A stretch of 6,318 nt of DNA from Oscillospiraceae bacterium (GCA_009777685.1 WRLJ01000101.1:1-6318), one strand, 5' to 3'; positions 1 to 6,076 are shown, counted from the first letter of the stretch. A program made the numbers and translations. The notes: generated by a model from the letters alone, not told the origin.

Positions 1-3
1 GAG

Positions 4-19
4 TTTTTTTTACTTTTCT
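4..19 (+). terminator. T-tract at the window edge, possibly the tail of a cut-off terminator
   Basis: Eight consecutive T (4-11) followed by a second T-rich run (14-19) directly after GAG at the left edge. This would fit the U-tract of an intrinsic terminator for a plus-strand gene lying to the left and converging on the ytaF-like gene. The hairpin itself would be outside the window, so this cannot be confirmed. Confidence 0.25.
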
Positions 20-49
20 GCCCCCAAAACGCCGGGGCCCTCGGTCCGG

Positions 50-67
50 AACGGCGGGCCCGCCGTT
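50..67. repeat. 18-bp perfect palindrome at the 3' end of the ytaF-like gene
   Basis: AACGGCGGGCCCGCCGTT is identical to its reverse complement and reaches into the first base of the minus-strand stop codon. As RNA it can fold into a 7-bp stem with a GGCC loop. No U-tract follows on the minus strand (the downstream bases there are C/G- and then A-rich), so it is at best a non-canonical terminator or a 3'-end-stabilising hairpin. Confidence 0.5.
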
Positions 68-708
68 CACAGCAGCTTTGTCACCGCCAGTCCGATCAGC
101 ACCGCGCCCGCCAGCCAGGAGATATTGACGCGCAGCTTGTCGGCCGCCTTGTTGCCCAGCCAGCCGCCCAGCAGCAGCGCGGCACAGCCCGTGACCAGCG
201 AAAAGGCGATGACGATCCACGCGTTGACGCCCGTCAGCGCCGCGCTGAACCCCACGGCAAAGCCGTCCAGGGACAGCGAGAGCGACAGCGCCGCCGCTTC
301 CCTCGGGGAAATGCTTTTCGAAACGTCCACATCGGCGGCTTCCGGGTCGGCGTACAGGCGCAGGATGAATTTGAAGTTCAGCGCGGACATTTTGATTTCC
401 CGGCTGAAGCGGGCGTGTTTGCGGATGAAGGCCTTGGTGAGGCTGTCAAACAGCTTGGACAGGCCGATCAGGAGCAGAAGCCCGAACGACAGCCCCGTCG
501 CGAGCCCTCCGGGGATGTACCGCGCGAGCAGTGAGCCGGACAGCAGTGAAAGCCCGATAACGCCGGCGCAAATCCAATTGATGATTTGCAGCGACAGCAT
601 GGGGATTTTGATTTTTTTACATCCGTAGGCAAACGCCGCCGCGAAGGCGTCGATCGACAGGGACGCGGTCAATACGGCGGCCTCCAGCAGAACGATCGCC
701 CAAGTCAC
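67..708 (-). CDS. ytaF: YtaF-family (MntP-like) sporulation membrane protein
   Basis: Polytopic membrane protein of the DUF204/MntP superfamily, closest by pattern to the sporulation membrane protein YtaF. The protein is two homologous halves. Each half opens with a helix carrying a conserved Asp: S-L-S-I-D-A-F-A at residues 16-23 (D20) and S-L-S-L-D-G-F-A at 144-151 (D148). The halves are joined by a charged cytoplasmic-looking linker (about 92-137). Six hydrophobic segments are visible. MntP relatives export manganese; the substrate of YtaF is not established. The reading frame is open further upstream to an ATG at 813. I prefer the GTG at 708-706 because a G-rich ribosome-binding sequence (GGGGGTGG) lies 5 nt before it, the protein then starts immediately before the first helix, and the resulting 213 aa fits the usual length of about 210. 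It is divergent from the zinc uptake operon. Confidence 0.85.
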   Translation of the reverse strand: MTWAIVLLEAAVLTASLSIDAFAAAFAYGCKKIKIPMLSLQIINWICAGVIGLSLLSGSLLARYIPGGLATGLSFGLLLLIGLSKLFDSLTKAFIRKHARFSREIKMSALNFKFILRLYADPEAADVDVSKSISPREAAALSLSLSLDGFAVGFSAALTGVNAWIVIAFSLVTGCAALLLGGWLGNKAADKLRVNISWLAGAVLIGLAVTKLL

Positions 709-812
709 GCGCACCACCCCCGTTGATCGAGCTCTACCCAGCAGTATATGAACGGACGGCGGGCGCGGTGCATGGTTTATGCTCTCCGTCCGGCGGCGCG
801 GCCCGTTATTCA

Positions 813-842
813 TTGACAGGGGAAGCGCTTATGTGCTAAGAT
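813..842 (+). promoter_or_regulatory. SigmaA-type promoter of the zinc operon
   Basis: Perfect -35 TTGACA (813-818), 18-nt spacer, and -10 TAAGAT (837-842) preceded by TG in the extended -10 position (834-835). Transcription would start near 849, leaving a leader of about 30 nt before the TTG start at 878. The spacer contains the 8-bp palindrome AAGCGCTT (823-830) and the inverted pair CTTA/TAAG (828-840), which could bind a repressor. I do not see a recognisable Zur box. Confidence 0.7.
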
Positions 843-877
843 GTACGGAGAAGACTGGAGAAAAGAGGGAAACGGCG

Positions 878-1201
878 TTGCGAAAGCAAGCAGCGGTCAG
901 GCATACGGCAAAAAGATGCGTTGTGTTTTTGCTGTTCTTTGTCCTGCTGGTCTTTCTTTCCGGGCTGTCCATATCGCTTCATATCCATCACGACCACGGT
1001 CACAGCCGCGATTTCGACCCCGAGGAAACCGGCGGCGTCTGCGCGGTGTGCGCCCACATCCAAAGCGCGGTCAAGGCGGCGGTTTACAGCCCGTCCCTGG
1101 TGTTTACCGGCCTGCTTGCCGTGACGGCGGCGGTGTGCTTTGTTTTTCCGCGCTCCGCTTCTCCCACGCCTGTCGTACTGAAAACCCGTATGAATCAATG
1201 A
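878..1201 (+). CDS. Small two-helix membrane protein with His-rich and CxxCxH motifs
   Basis: Not a family I can name. The TTG start at 878 is chosen because GAGGG (865-869) sits 8 nt before it, and because the promoter at 813-842 lies downstream of the other candidate, an ATG at 779. Product is 107 aa. A basic N-terminus (residues 2-13) is followed by a hydrophobic helix (about 14-34), a polar loop (35-72) and a second helix (about 73-91). The loop holds H-I-H-H-D-H-G-H (35-42), then acidic residues (45-50), then C-A-V-C-A-H (55-60). These are plausible zinc ligands. By the positive-inside rule the loop faces outside the cytoplasm. As first gene of an operon leading into znuA (109-nt gap), it is likely an accessory of zinc acquisition: a metal receiver, sensor or chaperone. 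The function is inference; the motifs and context are direct observation. Confidence 0.75.
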   Translation: MRKQAAVRHTAKRCVVFLLFFVLLVFLSGLSISLHIHHDHGHSRDFDPEETGGVCAVCAHIQSAVKAAVYSPSLVFTGLLAVTAAVCFVFPRSASPTPVVLKTRMNQ

Positions 1202-1206
1202 AACGG

Positions 1207-1253
1207 CCGCAAGGGCTTTCCGTGCTGTTTGAAAACCGTCTGTTTTCCTGCGG
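1207..1253 (+). other. Nested inverted repeats upstream of znuA
   Basis: Inner hairpin GAAAAC-CGTCT-GTTTTC (1231-1247) is enclosed by a second pairing of CCGCA(A)GG (1207-1214) with CCTGCGG (1247-1253); the two share base 1247. The rest of the gap between the first gene and znuA (1254-1310) is T-rich, with TTTTT at 1273-1277 but not directly after the hairpin. It is therefore not a classical terminator. It could be an operator or an mRNA structure that sets the expression ratio between the small membrane protein and ZnuA. No convincing promoter with both boxes is visible in this gap. Confidence 0.35.
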
Positions 1254-1310
1254 AGTTCGGTATAGCCCTGCCTTTTTGTGTTTATCTATAAAAATGGGAG
1301 GTTTTTGCCG

Positions 1311-2375
1311 ATGAAACGGCTTATTGTGATTGCTCTGACCGCGCTGATGACGCTGACGCTGGCCGGCTGTGCCGAGCCGGGCGTCGTGCCCGGCACAGCC
1401 GCGCCCTCGCCGACCCCGGCCCCGGCCCCAAGCCGCACGCCGCAACCGGACCCTGTCCCAGAATCCACTCCCCCCGCCCAGCCGGGAACGCCGCTCAAAA
1501 TCGTCTGCACGGTCTTTCCCCCGTATGACTGGACGCGCCAAATCCTCGGAGACAAAGCGGAGGCGATGGAGCTGATTCTGCTGACGGACGGACGGATTGA
1601 CCTGCACAGCTATCAGCCGTCCGCGGCCGATATCGCGGCCATTTCCACCTGCGATCTGTTTATCTATATCGGCGGCGAATCCGACGGCTGGGTAGAGGAC
1701 GTGCTGCGCCAGGCGGCCCGTCCGGACAGGGTCACGATCAATCTGCTGGAGGCCCTCGGGGAGGCGGCCAAGCGGGAGGATGAGCTTGAGGGGCCGGAAG
1801 ACGGCCACCATCATCACGGCGACGAGCCTGATGAGTACGGCTATGACGAGCATATCTGGCTCTCGCTGAAAAACGCGGAAATCCTCAGCGGCCTGATCGC
1901 CGGCGCGCTTGCCTCGCTGGACGAGTCCCATGCCGCCGAATACCGGAGCCATCTGGAGACGTATACGGAACAGCTGGCGGCGCTGGACGCGGAATACCGG
2001 GCGGCCGTCAGCGCGGCTCCGGTCAAGACCCTGCTGTTTGCCGACCGCTTCCCGTTCCGTTATCTGATGGATGATTACGATCTTCGCTATTACGCCGCCT
2101 TCTCCGGCTGCTCCGCCGAGACGGAGGCCAGCTTTGAAACCCTGGGGTTTCTGGTGGAAAAGGTAAACGAGCTGGAGCTGAACGCCGTGATGGTCACTGA
2201 AAGCGCGGATCAGTCCATCGCCAGAACCGTGGCCGGCAGCGCAAAAGCCCGCAATCCGCAAATTTTTGTGCTGGATTCCCTGCAATCGGTGACGGCCCGC
2301 GACGCGGACGGCGGAATGACGTATCTTTCCGTGATGGAAAGCAATCTGGACGTGCTGAGAGAGGCCCTGCGATAG
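1311..2375 (+). CDS. znuA: Zinc ABC transporter substrate-binding lipoprotein ZnuA
   Basis: Captures zinc outside the membrane and delivers it to ZnuB. The start at 1311 is preceded by GGGAGG (1296-1301) at 9 nt; an in-frame ATG at 1278 lacks this and would bury the signal peptide. Product is 354 aa. Residues 1-20 form a lipoprotein signal with lipobox L-A-G-C (Cys20). Residues 22-60 are a Pro-rich tether. The cluster A-I (TroA/ZnuA) fold follows from about 61. First ligand motif is I-D-L-H-S-Y-Q-P (H99). A charged loop with HHHH (166-169) resembles the His-rich loop of zinc-specific members. Second ligand motif is D-E-H-I-W-L-S (H181). At the usual third His the sequence reads F-A-D-R-F-P-F-R-Y (243-251), so that His is missing. 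E297 and D300 are in the C-terminal lobe ligand region. znuC follows after 23 nt. The His loop favours zinc over manganese; the metal has not been shown. Confidence 0.93.
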   Translation: MKRLIVIALTALMTLTLAGCAEPGVVPGTAAPSPTPAPAPSRTPQPDPVPESTPPAQPGTPLKIVCTVFPPYDWTRQILGDKAEAMELILLTDGRIDLHSYQPSAADIAAISTCDLFIYIGGESDGWVEDVLRQAARPDRVTINLLEALGEAAKREDELEGPEDGHHHHGDEPDEYGYDEHIWLSLKNAEILSGLIAGALASLDESHAAEYRSHLETYTEQLAALDAEYRAAVSAAPVKTLLFADRFPFRYLMDDYDLRYYAAFSGCSAETEASFETLGFLVEKVNELELNAVMVTESADQSIARTVAGSAKARNPQIFVLDSLQSVTARDADGGMTYLSVMESNLDVLREALR

Positions 2376-2398
2376 CGGAGCCTTCGGGAAGGAGCTAT

Positions 2399-3112
2399 AT
2401 GCCGCAGCTGACTTGTGAAAACGTGACCCTCGGCTATGAGGGGAAAACAGTGGTTTCCGGCCTTTCGTTCACCGTGAACGCGGGGGATTACCTGTGTATC
2501 GTCGGCGAAAACGGTTCGGGCAAAAGCACTTTGATGAAAGCCATCGTCAGACTGAAGGCTCCGGCGTCGGGAACGATCGTGACCGGAGACGGGCTGGCGG
2601 CGGACGAAATCGGCTATCTGCCCCAGCAGACGGCGGCCCAGAAGGATTTTCCGGCCTCCGTCAGGGAGGTCGTCCGTTCCGGCTGCCTCAACCGCCGCGG
2701 CTGGCGCCCGTTTTACAGCCGGGCCGAAAAACGGGCGGCGGAGGAAACCCTGGAAAAGCTCGGCATCGCTCCGCTGGCCAAACGCTGCTACCGGGAATTG
2801 TCCGGCGGGCAGCAGCAGCGGGCGCTGCTGGCGAGGGCCTTGTGCGCCGCAGGCAAAATTCTGCTGCTGGACGAGCCGGCGGCGGGGCTTGACACCAAGG
2901 CGGCGGCGGACATGTACGCCCTGATCGAACAGCTGAACGCGGAGAACATAACGGTCATCATGATTTCGCATGACATCGCCGCCGCCGTCAAGTACGCTTC
3001 CCATATCCTGCATCTGGGCCAGCAGCGCCCGCTGTTCTCCGGAACGACGGCGGACTATCTGAAAAGCGACGCGGGACGCGCCTGCGCCGGGACGGGAGGT
3101 GAGCCGGCATGA
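2399..3112 (+). CDS. znuC: Zinc ABC transporter ATP-binding protein ZnuC
   Basis: Cytoplasmic ATPase that powers zinc import by ZnuB. The start is preceded by AAGGAG (2389-2394). Product is 237 aa, normal for the family. It has a complete nucleotide-binding set: Walker A G-E-N-G-S-G-K-S-T (36-44), Q-loop in L-P-Q-Q (74-77), signature L-S-G-G-Q-Q-Q (134-140), Walker B I-L-L-L-D-E-P (154-160), D-loop G-L-D (163-165) and H-loop His191 in S-H-D. The stop TGA overlaps the ATG of znuB in an ATGA junction, indicating translational coupling. The sequence type is that of the manganese/zinc/iron chelate ABC family, and the neighbours make zinc the likely substrate. Confidence 0.95.
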   Translation: MPQLTCENVTLGYEGKTVVSGLSFTVNAGDYLCIVGENGSGKSTLMKAIVRLKAPASGTIVTGDGLAADEIGYLPQQTAAQKDFPASVREVVRSGCLNRRGWRPFYSRAEKRAAEETLEKLGIAPLAKRCYRELSGGQQQRALLARALCAAGKILLLDEPAAGLDTKAAADMYALIEQLNAENITVIMISHDIAAAVKYASHILHLGQQRPLFSGTTADYLKSDAGRACAGTGGEPA

Positions 3113-3960
3113 CGGAGGCTCTCGGCAGACTTGCTTACTATTTCCAAACCTTTGAGTTCGTGCGGTACGCGATGGTCGCCGGTGTCCTGATCGCGCTGTG
3201 TTCCTCGCTGCTGGGCGTGACGCTGGTGCTGAAACGGTTTTCGTTCATCGGGGACGGGCTTTCCCATGTCGCGTTCGGGGCCACGGCCGTCGCGGCGGCG
3301 ATGAACCTGACCGATAACATTCTGCTGGTTTTGCCGGTCACGATCCTCTGCGCCGTCCTTCTGCTGCGAACGGGCCAAAACACGAAGATCAAGGGCGACG
3401 CGTCCCTGGCGATGATTTCCGTCGGCGCGCTGGCCATCGGCTATTTAATCATGAACCTGTTTGCCAAATCCGCCAACCTTTCCGCCGACGTTTGCGCCAC
3501 CCTGTTCGGCTCTACGTCCATCCTGACGCTGTCCCCGACGGCGGTGTGGCTGTGCGCCGGCCTGTCGGCGCTGGTGACGGCGGTGTTCCTGTTGTTTTAC
3601 CACAAGATATTTTCCGTCACCTTCGACGAGGACTTCGCCGCGGCGACCGGGGTCCGGGCGAAGGCGTACAATCTGCTGCTGGCCGTGGTGATCGCGGTTA
3701 TCATCGTGCTGGCCATGAATCTGGTCGGCGCGCTGCTGGTGTCCGCACTGGTGGTCTTCCCCGCCCTGTCCGCCATGCGGGTCTTCAAGAGCTTTCTGAG
3801 CGTGACGGTCTGCTCCGTCGTGATGTCGGTGGTCTGCGCCGCCCTCGGCATCCTGATTTCCATATTGGCCGGCACGCCGGTGGGCGCCACCATCGTCGCG
3901 GTGAACATTTCGGGCTTCCTTATCTTCAGCGCGGCCGGACGAATCTTACAGAGGAGCTGA
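3109..3960 (+). CDS. znuB: Zinc ABC transporter permease ZnuB (ABC-3 family)
   Basis: Membrane channel subunit of the zinc importer, 283 aa, with about eight hydrophobic segments. Family hallmarks are F-I-G-D-G-L-S-H-V-A-F-G (46-57), the cytoplasmic segment D-E-D-F-A-A-A-T-G-V (173-182) expected to contact the ATPase, and V-G-A-L-L-V-S-A-L-V-V-F-P-A (206-219) in a membrane helix. The ATG overlaps the znuC stop by 4 nt, and GGGAGGTG (3094-3101) provides the ribosome binding site inside znuC. The last codons contain GAGGAG, which serves the next gene. No truncation or frameshift is visible. Confidence 0.95.
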   Translation: MTEALGRLAYYFQTFEFVRYAMVAGVLIALCSSLLGVTLVLKRFSFIGDGLSHVAFGATAVAAAMNLTDNILLVLPVTILCAVLLLRTGQNTKIKGDASLAMISVGALAIGYLIMNLFAKSANLSADVCATLFGSTSILTLSPTAVWLCAGLSALVTAVFLLFYHKIFSVTFDEDFAAATGVRAKAYNLLLAVVIAVIIVLAMNLVGALLVSALVVFPALSAMRVFKSFLSVTVCSVVMSVVCAALGILISILAGTPVGATIVAVNISGFLIFSAAGRILQRS

Positions 3961-3964
3961 GAAC

Positions 3965-4399
3965 ATGAAAAAAAACCTGCTGACCGCGCTGACCCTGTGC
4001 CTGATCGGCGCGCTGGCCGCGGGCTGCGGCGGTAAAAAACCCGCGGCGGGCATTGATGTGGACTTGACCGCTTTGAGCGGTGTGATGGTCTATGCCGAGG
4101 TCTATAATATGATGACCTCTCCGGAGGAATATCTGGGCAAGACGATCAAGGCCAATGGCTCTTACGCCGTGACCTATTACGACAAAACCGGCCAGTATTA
4201 TCATTTTGTTCTGGTCGAGGACGCGGGCGCCTGCTGTCAGCAGGGTCTGGAGTTCCGCTGGAGCGGCGAGCGCGTCTACCCCGATGAGTATCCGGCGGAA
4301 AACGCAAAAATCGAACTGGTCGGCGTGTACAGCCGCTATGAACTGCTGGGGGACACCCTGTACTATTTGGCGGTTGATGAGCTAACCGTTCCGGGCTGA
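3965..4399 (+). CDS. Operon-borne lipoprotein with a Cys-Cys motif, function unknown
   Basis: 144-aa protein starting 4 nt after znuB, with GAGGAG (3951-3956) 8 nt upstream. Residues 1-21 are a lipoprotein signal ending in L-A-A-G-C (Cys21), so the protein should be anchored outside the membrane. The mature part has S-P-E-E-Y-L-G-K-T-I (52-61), then alternating hydrophobic/polar stretches typical of beta strands, D-A-G-A-C-C-Q-Q-G-L-E-F (86-97) with adjacent Cys90/Cys91, and a further strand-rich region to the end. The G-K-x-I...G-x-Y layout with a central Cys-Cys followed by a second 'V-x-G' strand recalls, from memory, the OB-like C-terminal domain of TIGR03943/DUF1980 proteins found near zinc transporters; this is a weak, unverified resemblance. 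Tight linkage to znuB suggests a role in zinc capture or hand-over to ZnuA. Alternatives are a redox or structural lipoprotein. Confidence 0.8.
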   Translation: MKKNLLTALTLCLIGALAAGCGGKKPAAGIDVDLTALSGVMVYAEVYNMMTSPEEYLGKTIKANGSYAVTYYDKTGQYYHFVLVEDAGACCQQGLEFRWSGERVYPDEYPAENAKIELVGVYSRYELLGDTLYYLAVDELTVPG

Positions 4400-4417
4400 A
4401 CCGGCGGCGCGCCAAAC

Positions 4418-4442
4418 CCCGGGCCGCGCACAGCGGCCCGGG
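4418..4442 (+). terminator. Strong hairpin after the zinc operon, no U-tract
   Basis: Perfect 10-bp GC stem CCCGGGCCGC (4418-4427) and GCGGCCCGGG (4433-4442) around a 5-nt loop GCACA. It lies between the lipoprotein stop and the ribosome binding site of the hydrolase gene. The bases after it (ATCAAAGCTATACAGG) carry no T-run, so it may only partly terminate, stabilise the upstream mRNA, or need a factor. No two-box promoter is apparent after it, so the next gene may be read from the operon. Confidence 0.5.
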
Positions 4443-4469
4443 ATCAAAGCTATACAGGAGGACGCACAC

Positions 4470-5057
4470 ATGCCAAAACTGTTATTCCAGGGACACGGCA
4501 GCTTTCGTCTGACCGCGAACGACGGGCGCGTGGTCTACGTCGACCCGTACAAGGGCAAAGGATACGATGTCCCGGCCGACATCATCCTGGTCACCCATCA
4601 GCACCATGACCACAATCAAATCGACCGCTGCGCGCAAAAGCCGGAGTGCCGGATCATCACCAATGAAGAGGCCCTCGCGGGCGGAGCGCACAACCGCTTT
4701 GACCTCGGCGGCATCCTGATCCAGGCCGTCGAAGCGGCCAACAAGAACCACGACCCGAGACAGTGCGTGGGGTACATCATCACCCTGGACGGCGTGAAGC
4801 TCTACGCCGCCGGCGACACCTCCAAAACCGCGCAGATGGCATCCTTTGCCGCGCTGGAGCTGGATTATGCCCTTCTCTGCGGCGACGGGCTGTTCAATAT
4901 GGGGCCGGAGGAGGCCGCGGAATGCGCGGCGCTGATCGGCGCGAAGCACAATATCCTCATCCATCTCAAGCCCGGTGAATCCATCCGCAAAAAAGCCGAA
5001 AAGTGGACGGCGCCGGACAAGCTGATCGTGGAACCGGGGCAGGAAATCGAACTGTAA
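4470..5057 (+). CDS. UlaG-like MBL-fold metal-dependent hydrolase
   Basis: 195-aa cytoplasmic protein with no signal peptide. AGGAGG (4456-4461) lies 8 nt before the ATG. Metallo-beta-lactamase fold with the metal-binding signature T-H-Q-H-H-D-H (42-48: H43, H45, D47, H48), a following His in K-N-H-D-P (92-96), Asp in A-A-G-D-T (113-117) and the final His in I-H-L-K-P-G (164-169). The opening 'G-H-G-S-F' and 'D-P-Y' pattern and compact size point to the UlaG-like/Lactamase_B_3 group rather than glyoxalase II or true beta-lactamases. The substrate cannot be told from sequence; relatives include lactonases and phosphodiesterases. It is the same strand as the zinc operon but separated by 70 nt with a hairpin, and it ends at an intrinsic terminator. 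Confidence 0.88.
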   Translation: MPKLLFQGHGSFRLTANDGRVVYVDPYKGKGYDVPADIILVTHQHHDHNQIDRCAQKPECRIITNEEALAGGAHNRFDLGGILIQAVEAANKNHDPRQCVGYIITLDGVKLYAAGDTSKTAQMASFAALELDYALLCGDGLFNMGPEEAAECAALIGAKHNILIHLKPGESIRKKAEKWTAPDKLIVEPGQEIEL

Positions 5058-5105
5058 GGCGGCTGTATGTGAGCCGTTCGCGGAAAAGCAAGCCGTCCCG
5101 CCGGA

Positions 5106-5134
5106 ACGGGCCGCGAATAAGGCCCGTCTTTTCT
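5106..5134 (+). terminator. Intrinsic terminator of the MBL hydrolase gene
   Basis: 7-bp stem ACGGGCC (5106-5112) and GGCCCGT (5121-5127) with loop GCGAATAA, followed directly by CTTTTCT. It lies about 50 nt after the hydrolase stop, and its tail overlaps the stop codon of the convergent yccF-like gene. Confidence 0.75.
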
Positions 5135-5501
5135 ACGATGCTATGATCTCCGCCCCGAAGGGGATGAGGGCCAGCTTCGCCAGCTTGAAATGCTGAAGGC
5201 CGAACGGAATACCGGCCAGCGTCAGGCATAACAGCAACCCGAACAGAATGTGGACGACGCACAGCTCGATCCCGCAAACCAAAATCCAAATGACATTTCC
5301 GACGGCCCCCATGACGCCAAAGCCGCCGGGCTTAATTTCGCGGCCGAACGGCCAAAGCACAAAGCCCGCGATCTTAAAGCATTGCACCCCAAACGGGATG
5401 CCAATGATCATCACGCACAGCAAAAGACCGACGACGGCCCACAACGCCGCGGCGATGAGTCCCCCCAGTATCAGCCAGAACAGATTGCCGAGAAACCGCA
5501 T
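5133..5501 (-). CDS. yccF: YccF-domain (DUF307) membrane protein
   Basis: 122-aa inner-membrane protein made of two repeats. The motif G-I-P-F-G-x-Q-x-F-K occurs at 34-43 and 97-106, and each copy is followed about 7 residues later by P-F-G-x-E-I (51-56 and 114-119), a period of 63 residues. Hydrophobic helices precede each motif. This duplicated pattern is diagnostic of YccF/DUF307, whose biochemical function is unknown. The ATG at 5501 has a GGCGGGG stretch about 9 nt upstream. It lies 53 nt downstream of the DUF2179 gene with no clear terminator between, so the two are probably co-transcribed. Confidence 0.9.
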   Translation of the reverse strand: MRFLGNLFWLILGGLIAAALWAVVGLLLCVMIIGIPFGVQCFKIAGFVLWPFGREIKPGGFGVMGAVGNVIWILVCGIELCVVHILFGLLLCLTLAGIPFGLQHFKLAKLALIPFGAEIIAS

Positions 5502-5554
5502 TGCCTATACCCCGCCTTCCAAATGAAATCCGAAAAAGACGTTGATACCGGAAT

Positions 5555-6076
5555 CTATTTGATATAGCCTCCGGTTATGCGCTTAATGTCGCCGGCCGTG
5601 ACAATGGCGGCCGGGGCAATCCCCTTGACCAGCCGCGTCGCCTCGTCCAGCTGCTTGCGTTTCAGGTACACCCTCATGATCACCATTTCATTGTCTTTTC
5701 CGTGCGAGTCAATTGTAGTAACGCCGAACCCGTCCTGCCTCAGCGCGTCGACGAGACGCCCCGCGATCTCGCGCGTGACGTACACCTCCATGACGGACAT
5801 CCCGATCGCCAGCTTTTCCTCCAGCACCGAGCCCATGAAGTTGCCGCAGGCAAACGCAAGACAGTAGATGATGACCTTGAAATAATCCGACGTAATATCC
5901 TTGAGGACGATGCTGACGACAAACAGCCAAATCAGCACCTCGAAAAAGGCGAGCACCGCCCCCAGCTTCCTCTGGCCCCGGTTGATCAGCACGATGCGCA
6001 GCGTGGCGATTGTGACCTCAATGAGCTTGGCAAAGAAAATCCCCAAATACACCAGTATATTAAGGGGTGTGAACAT
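5555..6076 (-). CDS. UPF0316 / DUF2179 (DUF5698) membrane protein
   Basis: 173-aa protein. The N-terminal half has three hydrophobic helices (about 6-30, 38-58, 66-86) with the positively charged segment N-R-G-Q-R-K (32-37) between the first two, matching the DUF5698 part of UPF0316 (YebE-like) proteins. The C-terminal soluble DUF2179 domain (about 95-173) carries A-L-R-Q-D-G-F-G-V-T (111-120) and the ending A-I-V-T-A-G-D-I-K-R-I-T-G-G-Y (157-171). This domain is found in several cytoplasmic-facing membrane proteins and resembles small ligand-binding or regulatory modules; no reaction is known. The ATG at 6076 has AAGGAG 8 nt upstream and a near-consensus promoter about 40 nt upstream. Confidence 0.9.
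   Translation of the reverse strand: MFTPLNILVYLGIFFAKLIEVTIATLRIVLINRGQRKLGAVLAFFEVLIWLFVVSIVLKDITSDYFKVIIYCLAFACGNFMGSVLEEKLAIGMSVMEVYVTREIAGRLVDALRQDGFGVTTIDSHGKDNEMVIMRVYLKRKQLDEATRLVKGIAPAAIVTAGDIKRITGGYIK

Noticed and set aside
21..40. Terminator hairpin for ytaF from CCCC/GGGG pairing
   Set aside because: The stem is only about 5 bp and is followed on the minus strand by A-rich, not T-rich, sequence.
709..812. Manganese (yybP-ykoY) riboswitch or other riboswitch before ytaF
   Set aside because: No conserved riboswitch core could be recognised in either orientation.
709..813. N-terminal extension of the ytaF-like protein to an ATG at 813
   Set aside because: The extra 35 residues are Arg/Pro-rich, do not fit the family length, and would overlap the promoter of the divergent operon.
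779..877. N-terminal extension of the small membrane protein from an ATG at 779
   Set aside because: A strong promoter lies inside this stretch, the codons look non-coding, and a good ribosome binding site precedes the TTG at 878.
1281..1300. TATAAA at 1287-1292 as a znuA promoter -10
   Set aside because: Transcription would start within the ribosome binding site, and no -35 lies at the proper distance.
841..1314. 157-aa plus-strand frame overlapping the small membrane protein and the znuA start
   Set aside because: Alternative frame of the 878 gene; it has no ribosome binding site, no hydrophobic pattern, and starts about where the transcript itself is expected to begin.
1104..2285. 393-aa minus-strand open frame opposite znuA
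   Set aside because: It runs antisense to a clear znuA, is rich in R/G/Q/H with no recognisable domain, and is the kind of shadow frame produced by high GC codon usage.
2210..3013. 267-aa minus-strand open frame opposite znuA/znuC
   Set aside because: Antisense to the ZnuC ATPase motifs, with biased composition and no ribosome binding site or domain.
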